Assembly: GCA_010094045.1 (NCBI GenBank)
Contig: ML986963.1
Coordinates: 1-10,673, forward strand
DNA length: 10,673 bases
Direction: 5' to 3'
DNA from: Lojkania enalia
Lineage: Eukaryota; Ascomycota; Dothideomycetes; Pleosporales
This document shows positions 1 to 8,800 of this stretch, piece after piece. The translations under genes and the position numbers were made by a program. The notes under the pieces are model-generated. The model was not told the DNA's origin, searched no databases, and was given only the letters and a program-made list of their open reading frames with translations. Numbering within the stretch: the stretch's first letter is position 1; each line of letters opens with the position of its first letter.

Positions 1-233
1 CTATAAAAACCTATATAATATAAATATCTCTATTCTTTATATAATATTTTAATATTTATATATAGTATATAGTAATAGAGTTAACTATCTAAAGTACGAT
101 TAACTAACTATATATAAACGTCTGTAATATTATATTATATTATCTACTATTATATATTATAGATAAGAATATACTTATTAATATACTTAAAGAGATTTAA
201 AGTAAACTAGACTCTTTATAGTAGAAGAATAAG
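1..233. other. Very AT-rich stretch upstream of gypsy-B gag; no gene seen
   Basis: Only about 17% of the first 240 bases are G or C by hand count, lower than in the coding relics that follow. No reading frame with family resemblance, RNA gene or clear LTR end is visible on either strand. By position it should be the leader, and perhaps part of the 5' LTR, of the gypsy-B element whose Gag frame begins near 234. Neither an LTR boundary nor a primer-binding site could be placed. Confidence 0.6.
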
Positions 234-889
234 ATGCTAGTAGAGGCTTTAGTAACCTAGGAGAACTACTATAAGTTAGACCTTAAAGTAATACGAAGAG
301 AATTTAGTAGCTGCTAAATAGCTACCTCTCTACTAGTTACTAGTATATTAATAGTAATAGAATTATTATCCGCTCTTAACCTAATTTAACCTATAACCCT
401 AGCTTCTAAACAAATATCTATATTAACTTCTAATCCGTCTAAAACTATATATAACCCGTATTTCTATTCTAACTACTTATCTAACCTTTTAATATTCTCT
501 AGTAAACGTTTAGAGCTTTTATACTTTATTAGAAAGCTCTACTATAAACTAGAAGGAAATGCTAACTAATACCTAACTAAATATACCCGCCTTTTATATA
601 TCTATTCCCGCCTAGAATAAGATCTAGTAATATTAGTTAACCTATTAATAGATAAGGGTATTAACTCTATAGATAGCTTAGTCGCCTTCTTAAAATCTAC
701 CTATAGCGACTAGAATAAGAAGACTATAATATAGAGTAAGCTAGAGACCTTAAAATAAGGCTAAAGTAGGTTTCCTACTTACTTTACTAAATTCCAACGC
801 CTGATTGTAGATACTAAACTAAATAAGACTAGATAAATTATATATCTCTAATATTCTCTCTCTAATAAGCTCTACCGTATTATAATAGG
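234..889 (+). pseudogene. Gypsy-B gag remnant, N-terminal part (retrotransposon Gag)
   Basis: Gag forms the retrotransposon's virus-like particle. The frame starting at the ATG at 234 stays open in pattern, though not in stops, through 889. After a variable N-terminal part it shows the Gag core features seen in fungal gypsy elements: an 'ELLYFIRKL' stretch near 520, then 'KLEGNA' near 550, 'LVAFLKSTYSD' near 680, 'SKLETLK' near 735, 'FPTYFTKFQRLI' near 770 and 'YSLSNKLYR' just before 889. About eleven in-frame TAG or TAA codons interrupt it, mostly where Gln, Arg or Trp would be expected, as RIP produces. No frameshift is needed. The 234 start is the only intact ATG in frame near the expected N-terminus; an earlier mutated ATG is possible. 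The reading frame resumes at 5139. Confidence 0.82.
885..889. repeat. Target-site duplication of gypsy-A, left copy (ATAGG)
   Basis: ATAGG lies directly before the TG that opens the left LTR and recurs at 5134-5138 directly after the right LTR. Deleting one copy with the element joins codons cgt-att-ata-ata-gg to t-att-ata-ata-cct and keeps the gypsy-B Gag frame. The exact length (4 bp TAGG or 5 bp ATAGG) depends on whether the last LTR base is counted at 1091/5133 or 1092/5134. Confidence 0.75.
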
Positions 890-1092
890 TGTTAAGAAGG
901 TCTAAGGATATAATAGGATTAGATATAATAAGAATCTATTATTATTAAAGCTAGAGAAAGAGAAGAGAAAGTATATAGTAGTAAGATACGTGTTATTTAC
1001 TTACTTTAGTCTAGGTAGGTATAGGGTCGTATAAGGGCAACTGCTATTATAGCATCGCAGGAACAGGACCGAGCTATATACTAGGACCTTTA
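890..1092 (-). repeat. Gypsy-A 3' LTR (left copy)
   Basis: This 202-203 bp copy aligns base for base, without gaps, with 4932-5134. A hand count gives about 24 differences, 22 of them transitions. It opens with TG on the plus strand (tgttaag) and closes at ...gaccttta, where the last two bases fit a canonical CA turned to TA. It directly abuts the polypurine tract, as a 3' LTR should. The right edge is uncertain by one or two bases. Confidence 0.92.
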
Positions 1093-1097
1093 TAATA

Positions 1098-1124
1098 TTC
1101 CCCTCCTCCTCCTCCTCTTCCTCT
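1098..1124 (-). other. Gypsy-A polypurine tract (plus-strand DNA primer site)
   Basis: On the minus strand there are 27 uninterrupted purines, rich in GGA/GAG repeats and ending in GGGGAA, a few bases before the 3' LTR. Polypurine tracts prime second-strand synthesis of LTR retrotransposons and sit just inside the 3' LTR, so the position confirms the element's direction. The tract begins one base inside the last codon of the pol frame. It contains no CA or TG, so RIP had little to act on, which may be why it is so well kept. Confidence 0.85.
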
Positions 1125-3660
1125 AATACTGAGTTGTATAGATAAGTAGTTCTTTAGTAAAGTTCTGCTCTGTATCCCGTTCGAATTCTCCTAGAGCGAT
1201 TGTATCTTTATAGTCGCCCTAGTCGTTCTATAAGAGTATAATATAACTAGTCTACTTATAAAGGAACTGCTATTTTAGGCTGCCTTCCCTCTTACTAATT
1301 ACTCGTACGTCTTAGATTTTCTTAAGCTCCTATTTATCTTCGTTTCTAATACTAATTAGCGCTGGTTAATAGTCGTCCTGTATTTAACTTAGTAATAGGT
1401 TTTAAGTAATAGGGCGAAGTAGCGTTATATAGAAGATGTTATAAATTCTTAATAGGGTGTCTAGTCGGTATATATTTCGTCTAACAGTCTTATTAACTAT
1501 ATATTATTGATAGAGCTTATAGAGCTTCTTTTTTCTTATAGAGTCTATCTTAATATTACGCATATTAAGCTAAACTTTATCCTCTAATTAGTATTATAGT
1601 ATAGAATCCCTCGTACAATTGTAAATTTCTTACTACTACTATTATATGTAGGCTATTATTACTTATATAAATTCGACGTAGTTTTTTAGTTTATTAACAA
1701 TCTATTTTACTACGTAAATAGGGTCTCTAGGCTACTCTATTAGCAGCTCCTCTTCTAATTATACAGACTCTCCTAAGTTTAGGTAATTTATATAAACTAT
1801 AAAGTATATAAGTAGTTTTAAGAACTTCTCCTATTCCTCGAGGTATTATATAACTACTAGTAATTCCTTATTGTAGATTGGGTAGTTATACTCTATAGGA
1901 AGTATTCGCTTTAATATAAAAGCGACAGGTTATAAAACTCCTTTATTATTATATTATAGTAATATACCTCTAATATACTAGCTAGAGGTATTATACTCTA
2001 GAATCGTTTCCCTTTTAGGGTTATATTAGGCTAACGCTAGCACTTATACGAAGTATTACTTTAGGTAATTAAAGGTAGCAAGTACCTAATTATTAAATTA
2101 AAACTATTTCTTTTCTTATTCTCTTTAGGTAAGAGCTGTTAGTAGAGTAACCACTTTAGAAAATTCCTTAATAAACTAGTAGTAGAAGTTTATAAAGCCT
2201 AAAAAGCTCTATATACTATAAACTAATATAGGCGCTTCTTAGTTCTAAATTATCTTAACTTTCTATAGGTCTATTTAGATACCTTTTTCTACATTAATAA
2301 TAAAGCTAAGATATTTTATCGTATAGACCTTAAATTCGCACTTATTAATATTAAGTTAGAGGCTAGTATCTATTAGCTTTTAAAGGATTACTTTAACGTA
2401 GTACTAATAGTCTTATAGGGAGCCGTCCGTATATATAAAGATATTATCTAAGTATACTAAGATAAAGTCGTTTAAATACTCTTAGATCGTACGATTAATA
2501 TACTATTAGAAGGTATTTAGAGTATTTATAAGGCTAAAAGGTATAACTAGCTATTTATATAAACTATAGTGGGTTATAAATACTATTTTCCACTCGTCTC
2601 CTTTTTTAATTCGGATTTTATTAAATATAGTAATAATATTAAGTTTTATAAACTATTTAGCTTAACTAATTTAATTTAGCGTTTTTCGGATTAGAGGTAG
2701 AAGGTAGTAGTCTTTCTATATAATAGCATTTAGGGCGCGGTAGTTAATATAGAAGTAGAAGCTACCCCCTAGTTTTTATATAAATAGGACCGGTGCTGCA
2801 GCTAGAGAATTGCTAACTCGAATAAATTCTTTATTAAAGAGCTCTGTTAGGGTTTTCTAAAGGATAAGAAGCATCTCCTATAATATTCTATATAAAGGAC
2901 CTGAGGGGATCCTTAGAGGGCTTTTATCTTTCTCTTCTAGCTTAATTATATAGTCTACTTCTAGTCTTAAAAGTAGTAGCTTATTAGCTTTCTATTAATT
3001 AAAGGTACGAAGCTACTATATATATTCCTTAGGGAGTTTTATATAAGGGTCTATCTTCGGCTTATTTTCTAGAGCCTTCTAAATATTAGCTATACTAACG
3101 GTAAAGATGCGGGGTAGTTTAGTAAAAGAATTTTATAGGCGTTTTCTATAGTATTTTACTATAGTAGAGAAAGTATATACTAAGACTTAGGTAATATTAG
3201 CCGTATGTTACTACTTCTAAAACTTCTAGTTTTATACGATTACCCCTATTCTATAAATATATAGGATTTCTATTTTTAGGTTAATAATTGTATTCTTATT
3301 TTACTTCTATAAGCGTCCTAAGATTATACTATAATCTCCTTCTATCCTTAGAACTATATAAGTAAATACCCGACCTAGACCTATCTAACTTCTACCTATA
3401 TCTAGTAAGTTAATAATAGCTACCTCTTTAATAATTCCAGCCGAGAAGTTGCTAAATAATAAAGCTATTAATAGTATTAGAAGGCGGAGGTATTCTAGTC
3501 CAGCCTTTTATATAATCCTTTTCTCGACTATTATATATAAGTTATAACTATTATCTATTAAGGCGAGAAGGTTAAAAGTATTATTAAGTAGTATAGGGGC
3601 TGTAAATAGAGTGCTAGTTATCCGAAATTAATTAAATTTATCTAGTACTTATTCATTCGC
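1123..3660 (-). pseudogene. Gypsy-A pol remnant: protease, RT, partial RNase H, integrase C-terminus, chromodomain
   Basis: All parts lie in one minus frame with no frameshift. The protease region shows A-L-I-D-N at 3564-3550. The reverse transcriptase begins near 2870 and includes 'AAAPVLF', 'YRALNA', 'LPLIRKTL', 'FNKIRIK', 'VIPFSL' and the catalytic box at 2454-2443, now Y-L-D-N where YLDD is expected. RNase H follows: the usual DAS Asp is Asn at 1992-1990, while the Glu of 'NKEL' at 1866 is kept. The match stops after 'INYLNL' (about 1774). It resumes directly in the integrase C-terminal region with 'EDKV' at 1584-1573, 'RNIYRLD' near 1470 and 'LLRP' near 1411. Next comes a chromodomain-like stretch at about 1335-1165, which in relatives directs insertion to heterochromatin, and a stop at 1125-1123. 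The H2C2 finger and DDE core of integrase are absent. The 5' end may reach 3720. Dozens of TAG/TAA codons make it dead. Confidence 0.93.
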
Positions 3661-4865
3661 CTACTCTTTTTATAGCTTTAAATACTAACTTCTATTTAGA
3701 ATAATACTTTTTCTATTCTATTAGCTTTGGCTATATTTCTATATTTCTTATTATACTAAATAGGCTTTAGCAGTATTATACGAGCCTAATTAAACTATAT
3801 ACTACTCTTAGGTAGAGTATAGTAGTAGCTTTAAGTAAAGTAACCCTTATTTCTATAGGTAAAATAGATATTCTATTATTTCTAAGCCTTTAACTCTTTC
3901 TCGGTAATATTCTTTATCTTCTCTAGTAGCTAAAGCCTTATATCTAGACGCTATATAAGTCTGCGATTAGCTGTTAGCATCTAGTCTATAGTATTATTAA
4001 TAGTAGCTAATAGTTGTAGTTGCAGGAGCGGCGTAAGTAGCTGTCTCTAGCTATCTCTTATCTAACTAGTCTTCCTCCCACCAAAGGACTATATAAAAGT
4101 ACTATTAAGTTTAACTACTTTAAGACGGTTATTAAGAATGTAAAGTTTCCGTATAAAGGTTATATATAATATAAGGTCTTTCTTACCAACGCTACTAATT
4201 ATTAATTAGCGGAGCTTAGGATAAATCTTCCCTTCTAGATCTTATATCTTAACTTAGTCTAGGTGAGAGTTATATAATACTTTTATAGAGAGACGATTAT
4301 ACTTAACTAGGAACTTAATAAAGGTTTTATTACCTTATCTTAGGTTTTTAAACTTGATTCTAGCTTATTTCTAATAGTAGGGGTTATTATATTATATATC
4401 TATAATTGTCTAGAATTTGTTATAAGTAAGAATACCTATAATAATACGTTTTTTATATAACTAAAAGTATATTCTAGTATTACTCTTATAAAATAATACT
4501 ATATAAGCTACTACTATCGTATCTATTAAGCTTATAGATAAACTGTTAATACAGATCTTAATCTTTATACTACTTTTCTAAATAGAGTATACTTTATAGT
4601 CTTTTTAGAACTTGTCTAGTTTATTAAATATAGCTTTTATATAAATAGGCTTAGTAGTTGTTAATAGTATAGTTAGTAAAACGCTCTCCTTAAAGGCTAA
4701 ATATTTATTTAGTTACTCCTCGAGCTTCTAATAAAGGCTTGTTCTTTTAAGTTACTATTACTACTTTTCTTTCTCTAGATATTCTAGCCTAGCTACTATT
4801 TCAGCGAACTATCTCTATACAGTTATTATATCGAATTCTTATTCTACTAGTCCGTTTTAGTTTAT
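3661..4865 (-). pseudogene. Gypsy-A gag remnant with CCHC zinc knuckle
   Basis: This is the capsid protein relic of gypsy-A. The frame differs from pol by -1. A mutated start (ATA for ATG) is proposed at 4865-4863, followed by a charged stretch with 'ARLEYLEKEK' that may be a short coiled coil. The Gag core runs through 'FNKLDKF' near 4625, 'ARIKFKNLR' near 4350, 'FIKFLVKYN' near 4310 and 'LYITFIRKLY' near 4160, a pattern typical of fungal gypsy Gag. The nucleic-acid-binding knuckle is at 3866-3825 and reads YFTYRNKGYFT*SY, so the C-x2-C-x4-H-x4-C spacing is exact but every ligand is now Tyr. The C-terminal limit is unclear because the gag frame runs on beside the start of pol. Many in-frame stops are present. 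The start is a proposal; the core and knuckle are secure. Confidence 0.85.
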
Positions 4866-4922
4866 AACTTTATACGGTAGTAGGTCTATTTAGTAGTTAA
4901 GATAGAATCTAGTATAGTATAA

Positions 4923-4931
4923 GCTTTAATA
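4923..4931 (-). other. Possible gypsy-A primer-binding site
   Basis: Immediately downstream of the 5' LTR on the minus strand the sequence is tattaaagc. The common initiator-Met-tRNA primer site of LTR elements ends TATCAGAGC; one C-to-T and one G-to-A change would give what is seen. The position next to the LTR is right, but with so few informative bases the match could be chance. Confidence 0.35.
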
Positions 4932-5134
4932 AATTGAAAAGGTCTAAGGATATAATAGAATTAGATATAATAAGAATCTATTATTATTAAAGCTAGAGAA
5001 AGAGAAGAGAAGGTATATAATAGTAAGATATATATTATTTACTTACTTTAGTCCAGATAGATATAGGGTTATATAAGGGTAACTGCTATTATAGTATTAC
5101 AGGAACGGGACCGAATTATAGGCCGGGACCTTTA
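4932..5134 (-). repeat. Gypsy-A 5' LTR (right copy)
   Basis: This copy aligns without gaps to 890-1092. Most differences are C/T or G/A, with changes in both directions, which shows that the two copies were mutated independently after insertion. Its first seven plus-strand bases (aattgaa) have lost the TG terminus kept in the other copy. On the minus strand it would carry the element's promoter, but no TATA box can be trusted in such AT-rich sequence. Confidence 0.92.
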
Positions 5135-5138
5135 TAGG
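5134..5138. repeat. Target-site duplication of gypsy-A, right copy (ATAGG)
   Basis: This matches 885-889 exactly. The next base (t at 5139) completes the interrupted Gly codon of the gypsy-B gag, so the duplication is supported by restored frame as well as by sequence. Confidence 0.75.
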
Positions 5139-5508
5139 TATTATAATACCTAGCACTCTAAACGACTACGCTAACCTAATTTCCCTATATAATACTAACC
5201 TATATTATCTACCTAGTAACTACCGCAAATAACTAAAGTATTATACTACTTACTAGAAGGACCCGAATACTATAAAACTCGATACTTCTAGCTATATACC
5301 TATAAGCTCTAATAAATAAGAAAGGCGCTATTATAAAGGACGCTATTATAAGTATAATAGTAAAAGATATATTTTACTAGAATACAGCGCCCCTCTACTA
5401 TTAATCTATTAAGGGTCTTAGAGCCCTACTATATCCTATAGGTTCTACTCTCGATCCTCTAACTAATCTTCTAATTAATTCTTAATATACTTATTATCTT
5501 ATAGATAA
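5139..5508 (+). pseudogene. Gypsy-B gag remnant, C-terminal part with zinc knuckle
   Basis: This continues the Gag frame of 234-889 after the gypsy-A insertion. It starts with 'PSTLNDYANLISLYNTN' (5149-5199), a pattern that in fungal gypsy Gag follows the capsid core. Then come a basic region and a zinc knuckle at 5344-5385 reading YYKYNSKRYILLEY. The spacing is C-x2-C-x4-H-x4-C with all four ligands now Tyr, and the usual Gly before His is Arg. A Ser-rich tail follows (near 5395-5475). The frame still runs at 5508, where the copia LTR begins, so the true C-terminus or gag-pol junction is not in view. In-frame stops occur near 5227, 5251, 5317, 5407 and later. No frameshift is present. Confidence 0.82.
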
Positions 5509-5634
5509 TATTACAGCTAAGCTATTTATAGTTAGCCCCTTAGCAGGTCTAGGGATATATATATAGTATGTCTCGCATTTCTAGTTAATAGACGCAGTTT
5601 TTCTAATCCTTATTAAAGCTAGCTAGCTCTAACA
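5509..5634 (+). repeat. Copia 5' LTR
   Basis: The start is fixed by the repeat of its first 41 bases at 10633-10673 (39 of 41 identical, both differences C/T). It opens TATTACAGCTAAGCT (TG changed to TA) and is taken to end at AGCTAGCTCTAACA, which is close to the inverted complement of the start, as copia LTR ends usually are. The right edge is inferred from this inverted repeat and a CA end, so it is less certain than the left edge. Confidence 0.75.
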
Positions 5635-5841
5635 GTTATAAGCCCGAAAGCCTTTTAACTACTACTATATTCTATATAGATAGACTAGAACTAATTAATA
5701 TAAGCTTAGTTAGTTAATTATATCTCGTTTATTAAGATCTCAGTTACCTTAATATTGCTAGGCTAGCTAGGAAGCTAGAGAGTTTAGAACTAGTTATAGT
5801 AGAGATCTTAACAGATTAACGCGATATAGTATATTAAAAAG
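5635..5841 (+). other. Copia leader with possible primer-binding site; no gene
   Basis: About 207 bases separate the proposed LTR end from the start of the Gag-like frame. The first bases, gttataagcccg, adjoin the LTR and could be a mutated tRNA primer-binding site, but no clear tRNA match can be claimed. The rest shows stops in every frame and no other recognisable element. Confidence 0.4.
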
Positions 5842-8800
5842 ATAATAGAATTAGACCTGCTTATTACTAAGGCTACGGTTATTCTCGATAAGCTAGAGTA
5901 CTAGATATAGTAGCTATTTCTGCGGAAGGATAGCGCAGACTAGAACTAGCTCTAGAAATACGTGGACCCAGACCTTAGTAAGAAGCTAGTCCTTCGACTA
6001 GACGCTAAGAAGCTGATTAAGAAGTAGTTCGGAGATTTCTACAGGATAGATAGTAATACTAAGGTAGCAGATACTGAAGTAGATATTATAGATCTAACTG
6101 ATCAAGAATTGGTAAGATATAAAGCCTAGTATAGAATATATAGCTATAGCGAGGCGCAGTAGCTGCAGAAAGAGAAGGCTCTTAGGAAATTTACGTAGAA
6201 GATATCGAGGATAATAGCAGTTTAATATATCTATCTAATTATAGACTGTAAGACTATATACAATTAACTATAGACCTTTAAGAAGTATCTTTACCTAAGT
6301 AAAGCTAAGCGCAGTATATAGCTGCAGGCTCGATACTAGACGCTTAAGATATAAATAAGAAAGGGGAACTTAAATACCTAGTTTAAGGATTAGCTTAAAA
6401 CAACGCGCGTTATAAGCCTAGCAAGTATACTAGAAGTATAGGGGAATTAAGCTTAGTAGGACTTTATTCTCGCAGTTAAGAACTTGGACGATAGCTAGGT
6501 AGTAAATAAGCTATTACTACTTATTAAGTCTGAAGTAGACGATAAGCTATATATAAGTATCTTAGACCTAGTAGCATAGTATACGTTATACTATCATTGT
6601 ATTAGACTAGTTATATTAGAGCTAGGGACGTTCGTAATACTTAGTATCATATTATAGTAACTATAGCAATTATAGTAGACTAATAGTAGCTAGAAACCTT
6701 AATAATTAAGATAGATAGTCTACCTCTATAGAGATAGTTATAAATTTAAGTAGTATCTATATATTAACTTAATACTATATCTATTAGGCTGGCAGCTGGA
6801 TTAAGATATTAAGTAGAGATTCTAAGAGCTTAGGATATTAAGATCTTTTAGGTTAAAGGTGCTCTATAATACTAAGAAGTAACTAGTAGTATTAGTAGAT
6901 TCTATAGGCTCTATAATAGTTTTAATACTAGTACTAAATATAATAAAAAGATAGGATAACAGGCGTTAACTATTAGGACTAACTATAATAGTAGCTCTAA
7001 ACCTAAGTTAATTAGTAAAATCTATAATAGCTTTAGCTCTATAGTTTAGAGTTATATAGGCTAAACAGTATTAGTATTAGCTATTACTACTTAATAGATG
7101 GATTATAGACCTTAGCTTAAATACCTATATTACTAATAGTAAGTCTTATAACTAGAGAATAATATAGTAGCCTAGACCAGACGACTATATATATATAGGA
7201 GGACAGCTGCTACTAATTTAAGAATAGAGAGAAGTCTAGCTATAGGTATAGACGCCTACTAGAATTAAGACTATCCTACTCTTATACGTTGTATACATCC
7301 TAGAAATGTTTATAAGTATAGTTAGTCTCTTATACTATACTATAGTAGAGATCTATTTTAACTTAGGACGAGACTATTTATATTAGATAGATCTGTTAAA
7401 TATTATATATTATCTTAGGCGCACGTCTAGGTATTAACTAATAGATATAGAGGATAGTATACAACTATCTCTATCGGTATATATAGTATAGTATAGACTA
7501 AGGCCTTTCTATACAGCTTATAAGTAGTTAAAACTTATACCTATATAAGCTTATAGGGTATTTAGCTATACTAGCTAGAAGGTAGTTACTTATCTACCTG
7601 CTTATATTAACAGGCTTAAGTTAATTAAGTAGTAGTAGTAGAGAAATCAAGCTCTAAAGTAGATAGAATATACTATTTATATCTAGTCTAAGCTCTATAA
7701 GATAGTAAGTAGGAGAACTCTTTAAGAACCAGCCTAGGGACTATTTAAAAGACTAGAGATAGATTTAGTCTAGATACGCAATTAGTTAGAGTACTACTAT
7801 AATAGAAACCTCTAGATATTCTATATAGTCTACTAGTATAGTAGGTAGTATAAAGCCTGCTACCTACCGAATAAGAATATAATAACGCTATAATATATAG
7901 TATAGAGATTACTAGTTAAGTTTAAAGCTTAATTTAACGTATAGGTTAAAGCTATTAAACTTAACAGCAAGCGTAGATATTCTAAGATGCTTAATATCTT
8001 TAAAAACCTAAGAATCTTAGTAGAACTATAAGTAGAATATACTGAAGAGTAGAATAGTTTAATAGAGAGAGTAGGGCAGTTACTAGTCGTATAGAGAAGA
8101 GCTATAAAGATAGACGTAGGGCTACTAATAGAGGTATTAAACGAGTGCCTACTCTTAGTAGTCTATCTCCTTAATCGCACGCCGACCGAAGCTCTAGACT
8201 AATACACCCTATATAAGGTAGTACGCGGAACTAGACCGTTAGTAGCTTATCTCAGCATGCTAGAAGCTAAGGTATATATCCTAAATTATTACCTATACTA
8301 GAGAGAGAAGCTGTAATCTTATATACTAATCAGACGCCTTATAGAATATAACTCTACAAATATCTATCGCATCTGGATGCTAGAGCTAGATAGAGTTATT
8401 AGGACTAGAGATGTTATTCTACTACCTGCAGAATCGTATAAAGATCTTATCTTTCTAGATAAGTAGATGCTGTATCTAGCAGCCGTAGTACTTAATATTA
8501 AGGAGAGCTATAAGCTGAATAATATAGAGCTTAAATAGATGCTAGATTAATCAACTCCTTAATCGCGTAAGAAGATTTTAGATAATAAGCTTAAGTAGTA
8601 GATTAAGTAGTAGCTTAAGTAGGAGCTAGGTTAGCAACAATTAAGTAAGCTAGCTAGAGTAGAGTATCTAGCGGTTAGTAGTATTATAATACTAGAAGAT
8701 ACCTTAGAACCGCGCAGTTAAGACGATCGCGACGAGTATCTAGAAGTAATAACTAGCCTTTCTAAGGGCTAGTATTAGATTAAGCTAGAAGTAGAGGCTT

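Larger units (their letters stand above)
890..5134 (-). mobile_element. Ty3/gypsy LTR retrotransposon 'gypsy-A' (chromovirus type), RIP-degraded and internally deleted
   Basis: The element is complete from LTR to LTR, about 4.25 kb, and reads on the minus strand, so the 5' LTR is on the right. Order on the minus strand is 5' LTR, gag with zinc knuckle, then in a -1 frame protease, reverse transcriptase, the first part of RNase H, the integrase C-terminal domain and a chromodomain, then a 27-base polypurine tract and the 3' LTR. The chromodomain and the LLRP motif of the integrase C-terminus place it with fungal chromoviruses. It is flanked by a short target duplication inside the gypsy-B gag. 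It is short for the class because the integrase core is missing. Every coding part carries many stops, so it makes no protein. Confidence 0.93.
1..5508 (+). mobile_element. Ty3/gypsy-type retroelement 'gypsy-B' (host of the nested insertions), Gag part only
   Basis: This is the oldest layer of the nest. Its only recognisable content is a Gag frame split into 234-889 and 5139-5508 by the gypsy-A insertion at 890-5134, then cut off at 5508 where the copia LTR starts. The two Gag pieces join in one frame when gypsy-A and one copy of its target duplication are removed. The protease, reverse transcriptase and integrase of this element are not in the window and would be expected beyond the 3' end of the copia element. 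The left limit is unknown. Assignment to Ty3/gypsy rests on the Gag sequence pattern and the CCHC-type knuckle, so it is less certain than for gypsy-A. Confidence 0.7.

Noticed and set aside
879..889. An 11-base match (gtattataata) between the left flank (878-887) and 5138-5148 as a long target duplication.
   Set aside because: It is offset from the LTR edges. It arises because the host gag repeats similar codons (att ata ata) on both sides of the target. The duplication next to the LTRs is ATAGG or TAGG.
1100..1120. CCT microsatellite.
   Set aside because: Its purine strand and place next to the 3' LTR fit a retrotransposon polypurine tract better than an independent repeat.
3721..3840. Zinc knuckle in the pol frame of gypsy-A (YNTAKAY stretch).
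   Set aside because: The spacing does not fit CCHC. The frame one base over has an exact C-x2-C-x4-H-x4-C spacing at 3866-3825, so this is where the real gag frame runs.
897..5130. The 200-base direct repeat as a duplicated gene or CRISPR-like array.
   Set aside because: There are only two copies. They flank a complete gag-pol region with a polypurine tract and a target duplication, which makes them LTRs.
5136..5151. Perfect 16-base palindrome aggtattataatacct as a regulatory or hairpin site.
   Set aside because: It lies inside the gypsy-B Gag frame next to the insertion point, and AT-rich codons (ggt att ata ata cct) account for it. Palindromes of this kind are common in such sequence.
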